In this document: positions 17,946 through 26,107 of the stretch, one piece after another
Layout of the letters: each line of letters begins with the position of its first letter
Numbering within the stretch: the first letter of the stretch is position 1
Assembly (NCBI GenBank): GCA_937981665.1
Contig: CALJOJ010000047.1
Span: 1-44,753 of the forward strand
DNA: 44,753 bases
Source of the DNA: an uncultured Rubritalea sp.
GTDB taxonomy: Bacteria; Verrucomicrobiota; Verrucomicrobiia; Verrucomicrobiales; Akkermansiaceae
Direction of reading: 5' to 3'
Position numbers and translations under genes: made by a program
Notes under the pieces: model-generated
Told to the model about the DNA's origin: nothing
The model's database searches: none
The model's input: the letters and a program-made list of their open reading frames with translations, nothing else

Positions 17946-20024
17946 TTACAGAAAGTCGCTGGCCGGCTTATCGCCAAATCCAAATCTCTCTGCAGCACCT
18001 AACAGATTACTGATCTGCGCTTTCGCATCTCCATTCGCTAGCGGAAGGAGCTGAGTTAGTGCTGCTGCCACACTGAGATTCTTAAGATCCTCCGCGTTTG
18101 CTCCGAACTGTGTGATCCATTCTTTCAGCTTACCTTTGAAGTAGTCAGGATTCCCATTGAAGAACGTATCCTTCACGTCTGTGAGAACATGAGAATTATC
18201 TACTAGGCGATCAGCCGACTTACCTTTGATGATGCTGTTCGTAATTCTATCGAAGAACTCAGCCTCACCACCGACGATGTCGATCTTAGAGTGCTTAAGC
18301 GCCTCTCCGATGACCACTGCCTGTTGCTCTGCAACCTGACGTTGAACGTCGATCTCTGCGAGTTCGATGACTTTCGCCTTCTCCAGCTCGAGCTTGAATT
18401 CCTCGTGCTCTTGACCAGCTTCTTCGAAGAGCTTCATCGCTGCAGCCTTCTGCTCGATGCCCGTTGCTTCTGCCGCGTACTTGAGTGCTTCTACTTCTGC
18501 TTCTGCAGCACCTTGTTCCTTGGTTGCTCCTGCAGCCGCGAGCTGTACTTCTACCTGGCCGAGACCTGCAGCAGCAGTCTCTTTCACGACAGCTTCAGCA
18601 AGCATCTTCTTAGCGGATGCTTCTTTCTCTGATGCAGTAAGTGTCGCCTCTGCCATGATGATTTTCTCTTCAGCCTTCTTCTCACTAGCAGACTTAGATG
18701 CCTCAGCAGCTTTTTGAACTGTATAAGCATTCTCGTCAGCCTTGAGCTGAGCAGATTCTTTAGTAGCTTCTGCCTCCTTGACTTGGCGAATGAGTACCTC
18801 TTCAGCGTCAGCCTCTGCTTTAGTCACCACTACTTGCTTGTGGCGGTCAGCTCCTGCAAAGGCTTCAGTATCCTTGATCTTCTCTTGCTCGATGACCACA
18901 GTCTTCTCGAGAGCGACACGATCTTTGATCACCTCTTGAATATTCTTCTTCTCTATCTCGATAGACTTCTCTTTCTCGATAGTTTTCAGTTCTGTCACAC
19001 GCTCACGCTCGATTACCTCAAGCATTCTATCACGCTCTACACGCTCTACTTCTACCGCATCGGTCTTCTCTTTATTACGCTGAGCCACGAGCACCTGACG
19101 CTGCATGTTCTCTTCTGCTACTTTGATTTCCTCCTCGGCGCTGATTCTTGCGCGCTCGGACTTCTGATTCTCTTCTTCACGCACCTTATCAGTCTCAGCA
19201 GCTTCTCTGAGCTGCACCACCTCCACCTCACGAGCCTGCTTGGACTCCGTCTCTGCTAGCTGGCGTTCAAGCTCGAGAATCGCCTCACGAGCCTCCACAT
19301 CCTGTTGCTTAATAACTTTTTCTTTATCACGCTGAATGTGGTTAGATAGCTTCGCTTGGTCAGCTGTTAGAGTATGGATCTTCTTAATACCTTCTGCATC
19401 AAGAATATTATCTGGATCCATCATTTCCAATGGAGTCTGCTCTAGATAGTCAATTGCCGCATCATCAAGCACGAAGCCATTCAGGTCGGTACCGATCACC
19501 TTGAGGATCTCATCACGGAACTGGTCACGCTGCTCATAGAGCTGGATGAAGTCAAACTGCTTACCCACTGTCTTAAGAGCCTCAGAGAATTTCGCATCAA
19601 AGAGATTTCTGATTTCCTGCTCAGAAGATGCACGGTCACAACCGATAGCACCCGCGACCTGAAGCACGTCTTCATCCGCATTATTCACTCTCACGAAGAA
19701 CGCTACTTTAATGTCCGCACGCATGTTATCCTTACAGATAAGACCATTCTTACCTGTTCTATCGATCTCGACGCGCTTCAAGGAAATATCCATGAGATCT
19801 GCTCGGTGCAGAATAGGAACTACCGGCCCACCATTAAAGTAAACCTTGGTACCACCCACACCGGTTCTCACAAGTGCTGTACCCTTTTCTACCTTACGGT
19901 AAAATGTCAGAGCTATAAAGGCCGCAATACATATCACAGCTATGATAATGATTCCTGCGGCGTATAGAATAGTCGTTATATCCACTGCTGCGAGATGGAC
20001 TAAGTTTGTTATTTCGTATTTCAT
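17946..20024 (-). CDS. yqiK: flotillin-like SPFH/band-7 protein (YqiK type)
   Basis: A 692-residue flotillin homologue. An N-terminal membrane segment (about 17-42) is followed by an SPFH/band-7 domain (about 45-225, starting KVEKGTALVRTGVGGTKVYF) and a very long Glu/Ala/Lys-rich coiled coil (about 230-560, with EREKV/EVERVERDR-type heptads). A smaller folded C-terminal part ends ASDFL. Flotillins form large cage-like oligomers on membrane microdomains. The order YqiJ-YqiK with a 3-bp gap matches E. coli yqiJK and supports one transcript. The coiled coil is the natural place for contacts with the giant ATPase encoded downstream, but that is inference. Confidence 0.92.
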   Translation of the reverse strand: MKYEITNLVHLAAVDITTILYAAGIIIIAVICIAAFIALTFYRKVEKGTALVRTGVGGTKVYFNGGPVVPILHRADLMDISLKRVEIDRTGKNGLICKDNMRADIKVAFFVRVNNADEDVLQVAGAIGCDRASSEQEIRNLFDAKFSEALKTVGKQFDFIQLYEQRDQFRDEILKVIGTDLNGFVLDDAAIDYLEQTPLEMMDPDNILDAEGIKKIHTLTADQAKLSNHIQRDKEKVIKQQDVEAREAILELERQLAETESKQAREVEVVQLREAAETDKVREEENQKSERARISAEEEIKVAEENMQRQVLVAQRNKEKTDAVEVERVERDRMLEVIERERVTELKTIEKEKSIEIEKKNIQEVIKDRVALEKTVVIEQEKIKDTEAFAGADRHKQVVVTKAEADAEEVLIRQVKEAEATKESAQLKADENAYTVQKAAEASKSASEKKAEEKIIMAEATLTASEKEASAKKMLAEAVVKETAAAGLGQVEVQLAAAGATKEQGAAEAEVEALKYAAEATGIEQKAAAMKLFEEAGQEHEEFKLELEKAKVIELAEIDVQRQVAEQQAVVIGEALKHSKIDIVGGEAEFFDRITNSIIKGKSADRLVDNSHVLTDVKDTFFNGNPDYFKGKLKEWITQFGANAEDLKNLSVAAALTQLLPLANGDAKAQISNLLGAAERFGFGDKPASDFL

Positions 20025-20027
20025 ATA

Positions 20028-20759
20028 TTATTCGTTTTTTATTGTTAAATTTTCGTTCTGAGTTGTCTCCTGATTATCTTCTGAATCACCATCTAGAGTT
20101 ACCGACTTACTTATTACTAATGGATCGTCTTCTGCTGATAATGATCTAACAACATACTTCTTTGCCGCTTTATCATGACTAATGAGTAATACCTCTTCAC
20201 CGCGCACCATCGGCTTATCACTCTCTCTCAGCATACAGTTCACCAGTGCTGGAGCTGTGTGATAACGTGCCACTTCTACCTGACCGTAATTACTATCTAA
20301 CACACGGCTCTTTACCTTACCTACCTGACCTATTAGTGGTTCAGCTGCTTCTACATCATTTTTGATCGCATTGAAAAGAGGAGCTAATGGCTTACTTAGA
20401 TACCTTACGATGATAACACTGATAATAAAGTTCGGGAGCAATAACCCTAAAGCAATACCAGCACTACCTGCCGTATTCCACAGACCATTAGCGATCATAG
20501 AAATAGCCCACATAGCAGCATCTAACAGAGTCAATATCAGCATCACTGGCACATCCGCTGCATTCACAAAGTTCAAGATCGAGCTAAATATACCCCCTGC
20601 TCCCCCCACATCAATCTCTGTGTCCACCTCAATGTCCACATCCGTATCAAGATCAAATAATCCAATACTACTGATTAACCAGTAGGCACAAAAACAAATC
20701 AGCCCAATAGTTAATGGTAGATTGTAAAATTCAGTTGCTTGTATCCATAATTCTTTCAC
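20028..20759 (-). CDS. yqiJ: YqiJ-like OB-fold membrane protein (NfeD-related)
   Basis: A 243-residue protein. It has a membrane helix at about 14-34, an Asp-rich acidic linker (DLDTDVDIEVDTEIDVG), two more hydrophobic segments (about 68-90 and 98-120), and a C-terminal OB-fold-like region (about 140-215, LIGQVGKVKSRVLDS and MVRGEEVLLISHD) resembling NfeD-family domains that pair with SPFH proteins. It ends with an acidic tail. It lies 3 bp upstream of the flotillin gene and is the first gene of the module. The start is GTG at 20759. It probably helps assemble or anchor flotillin in the membrane, based on the known yqiJ-yqiK gene pairing. Confidence 0.82.
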   Translation of the reverse strand: MKELWIQATEFYNLPLTIGLICFCAYWLISSIGLFDLDTDVDIEVDTEIDVGGAGGIFSSILNFVNAADVPVMLILTLLDAAMWAISMIANGLWNTAGSAGIALGLLLPNFIISVIIVRYLSKPLAPLFNAIKNDVEAAEPLIGQVGKVKSRVLDSNYGQVEVARYHTAPALVNCMLRESDKPMVRGEEVLLISHDKAAKKYVVRSLSAEDDPLVISKSVTLDGDSEDNQETTQNENLTIKNE

Positions 20760-20852
20760 GACAGCATCATCACATACAAAAAAGTCACTTTCTGCGATTA
20801 TAATATCATAAAATATTTATAGCCCGCCTGTAGACCCATTTTAAGTTAGTAG

Positions 20853-21080
20853 TTAAGGGTACTTCTGAAAACTCCCGATATTGCTGATTCTGTTATTAGA
20901 TTTGAAAGTTTGTAAGCAAAGCTTATACGTTCAAAATGCGACCCTTCGGGCAAAAGAATAAACCCACGTGTAGCTTCGTTCCATATTTAAAAGGGATACT
21001 TATCCCTTTTAAATATGCGCCTTGCTCTACTTGTTTTATTCTTTTGCATCAACATCGCTAGTTTCCAGAAGCACCCTTAA
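20853..21080. mobile_element. 228-bp MITE-like inverted-repeat element
   Basis: The ends are TTAAGGGTACTTCTGAAAAC (20853-20872) and, read on the minus strand from 21080, TTAAGGGTGCTTCTGGAAAC: 18 of 20 bases match. Further in, GCAAAAGAATAAA (near 20950) faces TTTATTCTTTTGC (near 21035). At the centre is a perfect palindrome with 16-bp arms, ATATTTAAAAGGGATA (20983-20998) and its complement (21001-21016), separated by two bases. There is no coding potential. It fills most of the 535-bp gap 20760-21294; the rest is AT-rich with no gene. The ends do not match the IS66 termini in this window, so a different transposase would have mobilised it. Confidence 0.65.
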
Positions 21081-21294
21081 ACCATTCTCCAGAATTAATA
21101 CTTTTTTAGTTTCGGCAATTTTTTCTGGGGAGGCAATCATTATCACTCATCATAAGAAAAGACCACATTATCCGCAGGCCACTCATTATAATGACAAATA
21201 GGAAAAATGATTATTTTTATCTAAAGTTTGATTTTTTAGTAATTTCGATTAATATTGAAATTGTCAAACAACTAGAAGATAAAAAACTATCATC

Positions 21295-21996
21295 ATGATG
21301 AAAAAATACTTAATCACAGCTATGTCCGCAATCTCACTAACTACAGCAGGCGCATTCGCGCAAACAACTGCCGAGCAACAAAAAGCAATGACTCCAGATC
21401 AGGTTCTTACTGACTTGGTAGCAGGTAATAAGCGCTTTGTTTCTGGCGATCTTAAATCAACATCTTCAGACGTTGCTGCAGCTCGTACCATCACAGCGAA
21501 AGGTCAGTACCCAAAAGCGACTATCCTTTCATGTCTCGACTCACGTGTTCCTGTGGAACTCGTATTTGACCAGGTCATCGGTGACATTTTCGTAGGTCGT
21601 GTAGCGGGTAACATCGTTAACGAAGACCAAATTGGTTCCATGGAGTTTGCTACTAAGCTAGCAGGTTCTAAGCTCGTAATGGTTCTCGGTCACACAAGCT
21701 GTGGAGCGGTTAAAGGAGCATGTGATGGAGCTAAACTCGGTAACCTCACTGCACTTCTCAGCAAGATCCAGCCTGCTGTAGACGCAGTGAAGCCGACTGC
21801 TGAAGGCGAGACTAACTCATCTAACAAAAAATTCGTAAACGACGTGGTTTACAAGAACGTAGAGCTCACAGTAGCTGAGATCCGCAAGCAGAGCCCAGTG
21901 CTCCTTGAAATGGAGAAAGCTGGTGAGATCAAGATCGTAGGTGGTGTATACGACCTTGCTTCTGGTAAAGTAACTATACTCGAAGAGAGTAAGTAA
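21295..21996 (+). CDS. beta-class carbonic anhydrase, exported
   Basis: Beta-carbonic anhydrase interconverts CO2 and bicarbonate with a zinc ion. The zinc ligands and catalytic dyad are all present: C80-L-D82-S-R84, H133 and C136 in GHTSCGAVKGACD, plus GRVAGN. An N-terminal signal peptide (MMKKYLITAMSAISLTTAGA, probable cleavage after AFA at residue 22) places it in the periplasm, unlike most housekeeping beta-CAs. The mature size of about 211 residues is normal. The start may be at 21295 or the adjacent ATG 21298; AGAAG lies upstream. It is a single-gene unit with the MITE-like element upstream and a terminator at 22041. Confidence 0.95.
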   Translation: MMKKYLITAMSAISLTTAGAFAQTTAEQQKAMTPDQVLTDLVAGNKRFVSGDLKSTSSDVAAARTITAKGQYPKATILSCLDSRVPVELVFDQVIGDIFVGRVAGNIVNEDQIGSMEFATKLAGSKLVMVLGHTSCGAVKGACDGAKLGNLTALLSKIQPAVDAVKPTAEGETNSSNKKFVNDVVYKNVELTVAEIRKQSPVLLEMEKAGEIKIVGGVYDLASGKVTILEESK

Positions 21997-22040
21997 TCTT
22001 ATTCATCTCTCGTCAGATACAGAGAGTCACTAATTTTCAG

Positions 22041-22077
22041 CACCTAGTAGAGAAATCTGCTAGGTGTTTTCTTTTTA
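22041..22077 (+). terminator. Rho-independent terminator of the carbonic anhydrase gene
   Basis: CACCTAGTA (22041-22049) pairs with TGCTAGGTG (22058-22066), with one G-T pair, and is followed by TTTTCTTTTT. It lies 45 bp past the stop codon. Confidence 0.8.
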
Positions 22078-22238
22078 GTAGCCTCTAGCAAAGATCCTCT
22101 ACTAGTAGCCCCATGAGATCATCAGAACACATTATTTTATTCTCGTTTTATCACTTTTCCCCTAGCCTACTGTGTGTCAGATCATATCCTGAGAACGACG
22201 GACAATCTTCGTCATTTAACCAATAAAATTTTAAGCGA

Positions 22239-23723
22239 GTGACTCAAGTTAGTGAACATCCCAACCCTAGCTGGAAAGCTTGTCCAGAGTGTAAGGGCAG
22301 AGGTAAGAGACACCGTAGGCTATCTAAAAAAGCGCGCCTCAGCTTCCAACAAGAACTCGACACCTTTGAATCTAATAAACTTGAGCAGCCCGAACTCAAG
22401 CCCCCCGTTCGTCCTAAAGGACAATCCTACCTCTGTACAGAGTGCGATGGAACTGGACTAATAGCAACGGACTCACCACCAGAGGCAGACACAGCCCATC
22501 TCCCCCATATAGCCATTATTGGTGCTGGTATCGGTGGAGTCGCTCTTGCCATTGCCTGCCTACACCGTGGTATCCCCTTCAGTATTTATGAAAGAGACAG
22601 TAGCTTTTCTACTCGTTCTCAAGGTTACGGCCTCACCCTACAGCAAGCTAGTAATGCAATCAAAGGACTAGGTATCACCTCTCTAACAGAAGGCATCACC
22701 TCTACCCGTCACGTAGTCCATGAGACTGATGGAACAGTGATCGGTGAATGGGGCATTAGAAAATGGGGTGCGTCTAAAACTCAGAAAACACCTAAGCGTA
22801 CAAACATCCACATTGCGCGTCAGGCACTGCGACAAGCGCTGTTAGATCAGCTCGAACCCCACCACGGTATTCACTGGAACCACCAGCTCACAGAGGTCAG
22901 AAATAATCCTCATTCGCCAGAAAAAAGCGACCTTCACTTTCTTGTGAATGGAAAGATAGTAAGTCACACCGCTGATCTCATCGTTGGAGCTGACGGTATC
23001 CGCAGTACGCTTAGAAGACAATGTTTGCAAGAAGAAGACCTACCTCTTCAATATCTAGGATGTATCGTGATTCTCGGCATTTGCCCACTTTCAGCGGCTG
23101 GTGATCAGCACAGCGACTTATTAGATTCCGCTACAGTATTTCAAACAGCCAATGGCAACGAGAGAATCTATATGATGCCTTATTCTACAGACTCAGTGAT
23201 GTGGCAGCTCAGCTTCCCAATGCCAGAAGAAGAAGCCATCGCACTCAGTAAGCTAGGCAGTAGCGCACTCAAGGAAGAAGCATGCCGCCGCACCCAGTGG
23301 CACAGCCCTATCCCTGAAATAATGACGAGCACTGACGAAACTCTCATTTCTGGCTATCCAGTCTATGACCGAGAAATGCTAGCACCAGAACACCTCACCC
23401 ACTGCGCTAATATCACCCTCATCGGTGATGCAGCGCACCCGATGAGTCCGTTCAAAGGACAAGGAGCAAACCAAGCCCTGTTAGATGCACTATCTCTCGC
23501 ACGTTCAATAGCGCTCAACTGCCGGCCTCAGTCTGGCTGGCAAGACATCGGTATCCGTGAGGCAGCTCTCCAGGAATTCGAGTCTGAGATGCTTAGCCGT
23601 GTGGCCTCTAAGGTGCAGGACTCAGCAGAAGCTGCTGAATTTCTCCACTCCGAGACCGTGCTACACCCTGCTAATGAACCCAGAGGTCGCTGTCTCAAGC
23701 ATCTCAGAGAGACGGAAGATTAG
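22239..23723 (+). CDS. FAD-dependent monooxygenase with N-terminal DnaJ-like zinc finger
   Basis: Residues 15-22 (CPECKGRG) and 66-73 (CTECDGTG) are two CxxCxGxG motifs, as in the zinc-binding domain of DnaJ, joined by a basic then proline-rich stretch. From residue 90 a flavoprotein of the PHBH/UbiH/salicylate hydroxylase type begins: IAIIGAGIGGVALAIACLHRG, a GADGIRSTLRRQ motif and GDAAHPMSPFKGQGANQAL near 400 for FAD binding. Such enzymes hydroxylate or epoxidise small, often aromatic, substrates with NAD(P)H. The zinc finger on such an enzyme is unusual and may bind a partner or regulate it. The start is a GTG at 22239; the first cysteine is at residue 15, so a later start would lose the finger. 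No pathway neighbours are visible. Confidence 0.85.
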   Translation: MTQVSEHPNPSWKACPECKGRGKRHRRLSKKARLSFQQELDTFESNKLEQPELKPPVRPKGQSYLCTECDGTGLIATDSPPEADTAHLPHIAIIGAGIGGVALAIACLHRGIPFSIYERDSSFSTRSQGYGLTLQQASNAIKGLGITSLTEGITSTRHVVHETDGTVIGEWGIRKWGASKTQKTPKRTNIHIARQALRQALLDQLEPHHGIHWNHQLTEVRNNPHSPEKSDLHFLVNGKIVSHTADLIVGADGIRSTLRRQCLQEEDLPLQYLGCIVILGICPLSAAGDQHSDLLDSATVFQTANGNERIYMMPYSTDSVMWQLSFPMPEEEAIALSKLGSSALKEEACRRTQWHSPIPEIMTSTDETLISGYPVYDREMLAPEHLTHCANITLIGDAAHPMSPFKGQGANQALLDALSLARSIALNCRPQSGWQDIGIREAALQEFESEMLSRVASKVQDSAEAAEFLHSETVLHPANEPRGRCLKHLRETED

Positions 23724-23732
23724 ATCACTAGA

Positions 23733-24617
23733 TTATTCTTCAATATCATTTCTATTCAGATCATCTAGATGGTCTAAGTACTTATTGTTAGGCCTTTGCT
23801 TGAGCTCTCTATTTTCCTCCTTCATCATTCTATTGACCTGATCTGAGCTATCACGAATCAGCTCTTCGATGATCTCTGCCTCTGGTAAATTTTTCCAATA
23901 CTTCTTCGGCATCTCGCTCTGCATCATCTTTATTTTTAGTCGCGCTGGATTAAAAATACTACGGTAATACCCGCGCCATAAGTCCTCTAACTCATCTTCC
24001 TCAGGTGCATAATCCTTAGACACACCCTCACTGTATCTGATCTTAACCCCATTCCAGTGCATGCACTCATCTGGCGTCAGAATAGAAAAATTCATCCCTC
24101 CAAAACGTTTTCTGAAAAACGGCGCGTTTAATCTAACAATCCGATGATCTGGCTCAAACCAAGCCACATAATGTTCACGCGCCTCACCATTCTGATCTTC
24201 AGCCATCACCTCTCGAAATCTAACAAAGGCACGCATTTTATGAATATCCCGACTCACCATTCCACGCATTTTCTCTAATGTCCGCACTCTGGTATCAGTA
24301 GCTCTGCGTAGTAGGGTTTTATCATTTCCATAAGTCATCGCCCACAGCACCTCATACATCAGGCTCCATTGTCTTCCTGACCGATGGCTCCCCACCGTCT
24401 TCGCTAGCTGCATGAACTCCCGTGACACCTTAAACCCATGACACCTATTCGCTGAAGGGCGAGTCACCTCTTCTGAAAAGTCTAACAACTCTTCTCCAGC
24501 ATCCCTAGGAAGCCTAGCCTGCCAGATCACATTGCGAGGCTCTACCATCTCACCTAATAACTCGCGGGCTGCATCACGCCAAGCCTCATAAGTAGGCTCT
24601 ATCACTACCGTTTTCAT
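23733..24617 (-). CDS. TIGR03915-type putative DNA metabolism protein
   Basis: A 294-residue protein that I recognise as the TIGR03915/DUF4130 family, almost always encoded beside the radical SAM protein TIGR03916, which is the next gene upstream here (24 bp gap). Supporting features are the N-terminal strand TVVIEPTYEAWRDAAREL, the central FEPDHRIVRLNAPFFRKRFGGMNFSILTPD segment, typical of the family, and the highly charged C-terminus (KNKYLDHLDDLNRNDIEE-like). A role in DNA repair or modification is proposed for the pair, some members being described as uracil-DNA-glycosylase-like, but the substrate is unknown. It converges with the monooxygenase gene, 9 bp from its stop. Confidence 0.8.
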   Translation of the reverse strand: MKTVVIEPTYEAWRDAARELLGEMVEPRNVIWQARLPRDAGEELLDFSEEVTRPSANRCHGFKVSREFMQLAKTVGSHRSGRQWSLMYEVLWAMTYGNDKTLLRRATDTRVRTLEKMRGMVSRDIHKMRAFVRFREVMAEDQNGEAREHYVAWFEPDHRIVRLNAPFFRKRFGGMNFSILTPDECMHWNGVKIRYSEGVSKDYAPEEDELEDLWRGYYRSIFNPARLKIKMMQSEMPKKYWKNLPEAEIIEELIRDSSDQVNRMMKEENRELKQRPNNKYLDHLDDLNRNDIEE

Positions 24618-24641
24618 TATCTGCTAAATACTACCTATCCT

Positions 24642-25997
24642 CTAAAATTCACCATGTCGTGCTTCCTTACCAGCGATCGCTGTCATCTTTTGCTGGGCTT
24701 CCTTAGCCTTAAGATCTTCTTTCGTATCAGCCTCCAGCATTGGAACCAAGCTACTAAAGTCTAACTCCATCTGCTCTGGCGGCGGGGCAAACTTCAACCT
24801 TAACGCCTCACTAGATAGCTCTAATTTAGCAGGATTGTGATCACTACAGATCATAAATGGCATCGTCTTCTTCAAGTTCACCCTTAGCTTAATCAAATCT
24901 TCTAATCCGACACGATGATAACTACGAACCCGAACAATCCGCTGTGCATTACGTACTCCCAGACCAGGGATTCTATACAGCATCTCTAGCTGTGCTGTAT
25001 TAATATCTAACGGAAATAAATCCCTATTTCTCAATGCCCACGAAAGCTTAGGATCAATATCCAAGTCAAGATTTGGCTCCGCCTCAGTAGTCAGTTCACC
25101 CACCTTGAATTGATAAAACCTCAGTAACCAGTCAGCCTGATACAACCGATGCTCTCTCACCAGTGGCGGAGCTTTCAGCGGCAGCACCACCGATGGCTCT
25201 GGAATAGGACTGAAGGCAGAATAATACACTCTTCGCATTTTAAAGTTTCCATACATATCCTCTGAGCGCTTCAGAAAATCACTATCGTTAGAACCATCCG
25301 CTCCTACGATCATCTGCGTACTCTGCCCTGTCGCAAAGCTCGGCCTCTTCGCCCTAGAGTTCACCTTACGCATTTCCTTACGCGCCTGGATCGTCTCACT
25401 GATCTTGCTATTGATCGTCTGCATCGCATCACGAGTCCGCACCAAGCTCTTCTCGGGAGCTAGTTTTTGTAAACTTTCATGTCGGGGTAGCTCGATGTTT
25501 ATACTCAGTCTATCTGCGTATTTCCCAGCCTCAATGATCAGCTCAGGTGAAGCCTCTGGGATGGTTTTCAAATGAATGTAACCTTTAAAATGATGCTCTT
25601 TTCTTAGTAGCTTCGCCACCCGCACAACAAGCTCCATCGTATAGTCTGCGCTTCTTACTATCCCCGAACTGAGAAACAAGCCCTCGATATAATTTCGCTT
25701 ATAAAACGAGATCGTAAGATCCACCACCTCCTCTGGTGTGAACAGCGCTCGCCGCACATTACTCGACCTCCGGTTAATACAATAATGACAATCATACAGA
25801 CAAACATTAGTCAGCAAAACCTTCAGTAGTGAAATGCAGCGCCCGTCTGGCGTGTATGAGTGACAGATCCCCGTGCCTCCAGTAGAGCCTATTCCCTGCC
25901 CCTTAGAGGAATCCTTCTTAGCCGCACCAGAGCTTGCGCACGAGGCATCATACTTCGCTGCATCCGCTAGTATTTCTAGCTTCCTTAGAGTGTTCAT
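24642..25997 (-). CDS. TIGR03916-type radical SAM protein, putative DNA modification/repair
   Basis: A 451-residue radical SAM enzyme. The [4Fe-4S] cluster motif is C66-LYD-C70-HY-C73, preceded by LLKVLLTNVCLYDCHYC. The barrel contains IEGLFLSSGIVRSADYTMEL and LSINIELPRH. The C-terminal part carries a helix-hairpin-helix, LYRIPGLGVRNAQRIVRVR (about 345-363), a DNA-contacting element seen in repair proteins. The pairing with TIGR03915 downstream is the usual arrangement. The reaction is not established. It is divergent from the DUF2339 gene across 110 bp. The start ATG at 25997 has no Shine-Dalgarno. Confidence 0.87.
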   Translation of the reverse strand: MNTLRKLEILADAAKYDASCASSGAAKKDSSKGQGIGSTGGTGICHSYTPDGRCISLLKVLLTNVCLYDCHYCINRRSSNVRRALFTPEEVVDLTISFYKRNYIEGLFLSSGIVRSADYTMELVVRVAKLLRKEHHFKGYIHLKTIPEASPELIIEAGKYADRLSINIELPRHESLQKLAPEKSLVRTRDAMQTINSKISETIQARKEMRKVNSRAKRPSFATGQSTQMIVGADGSNDSDFLKRSEDMYGNFKMRRVYYSAFSPIPEPSVVLPLKAPPLVREHRLYQADWLLRFYQFKVGELTTEAEPNLDLDIDPKLSWALRNRDLFPLDINTAQLEMLYRIPGLGVRNAQRIVRVRSYHRVGLEDLIKLRVNLKKTMPFMICSDHNPAKLELSSEALRLKFAPPPEQMELDFSSLVPMLEADTKEDLKAKEAQQKMTAIAGKEARHGEF

Positions 25998-26107
25998 AAA
26001 AACACAGTAGTCCTATGAACACAAACAGCAAGCGTTTACTAACATCATTTTGATTAATGCTTAGGTCATGATTATCGATTTACCAACTGGTCCAGCATCG
26101 CGTTAGA

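Noticed and set aside
18457-19259. Long plus-strand ORFs opposite the flotillin gene
   Set aside because: They arise from the repetitive Glu/Ala/Lys coiled-coil codons read on the other strand; the Leu/Ser/Phe-rich products are typical antisense shadows.
21135-21165. Fur-box-like AATCATTATC upstream of the carbonic anhydrase gene
   Set aside because: Only about half of the 19-bp consensus matches, and there is no iron-related gene; chance match in AT-rich DNA is likely.
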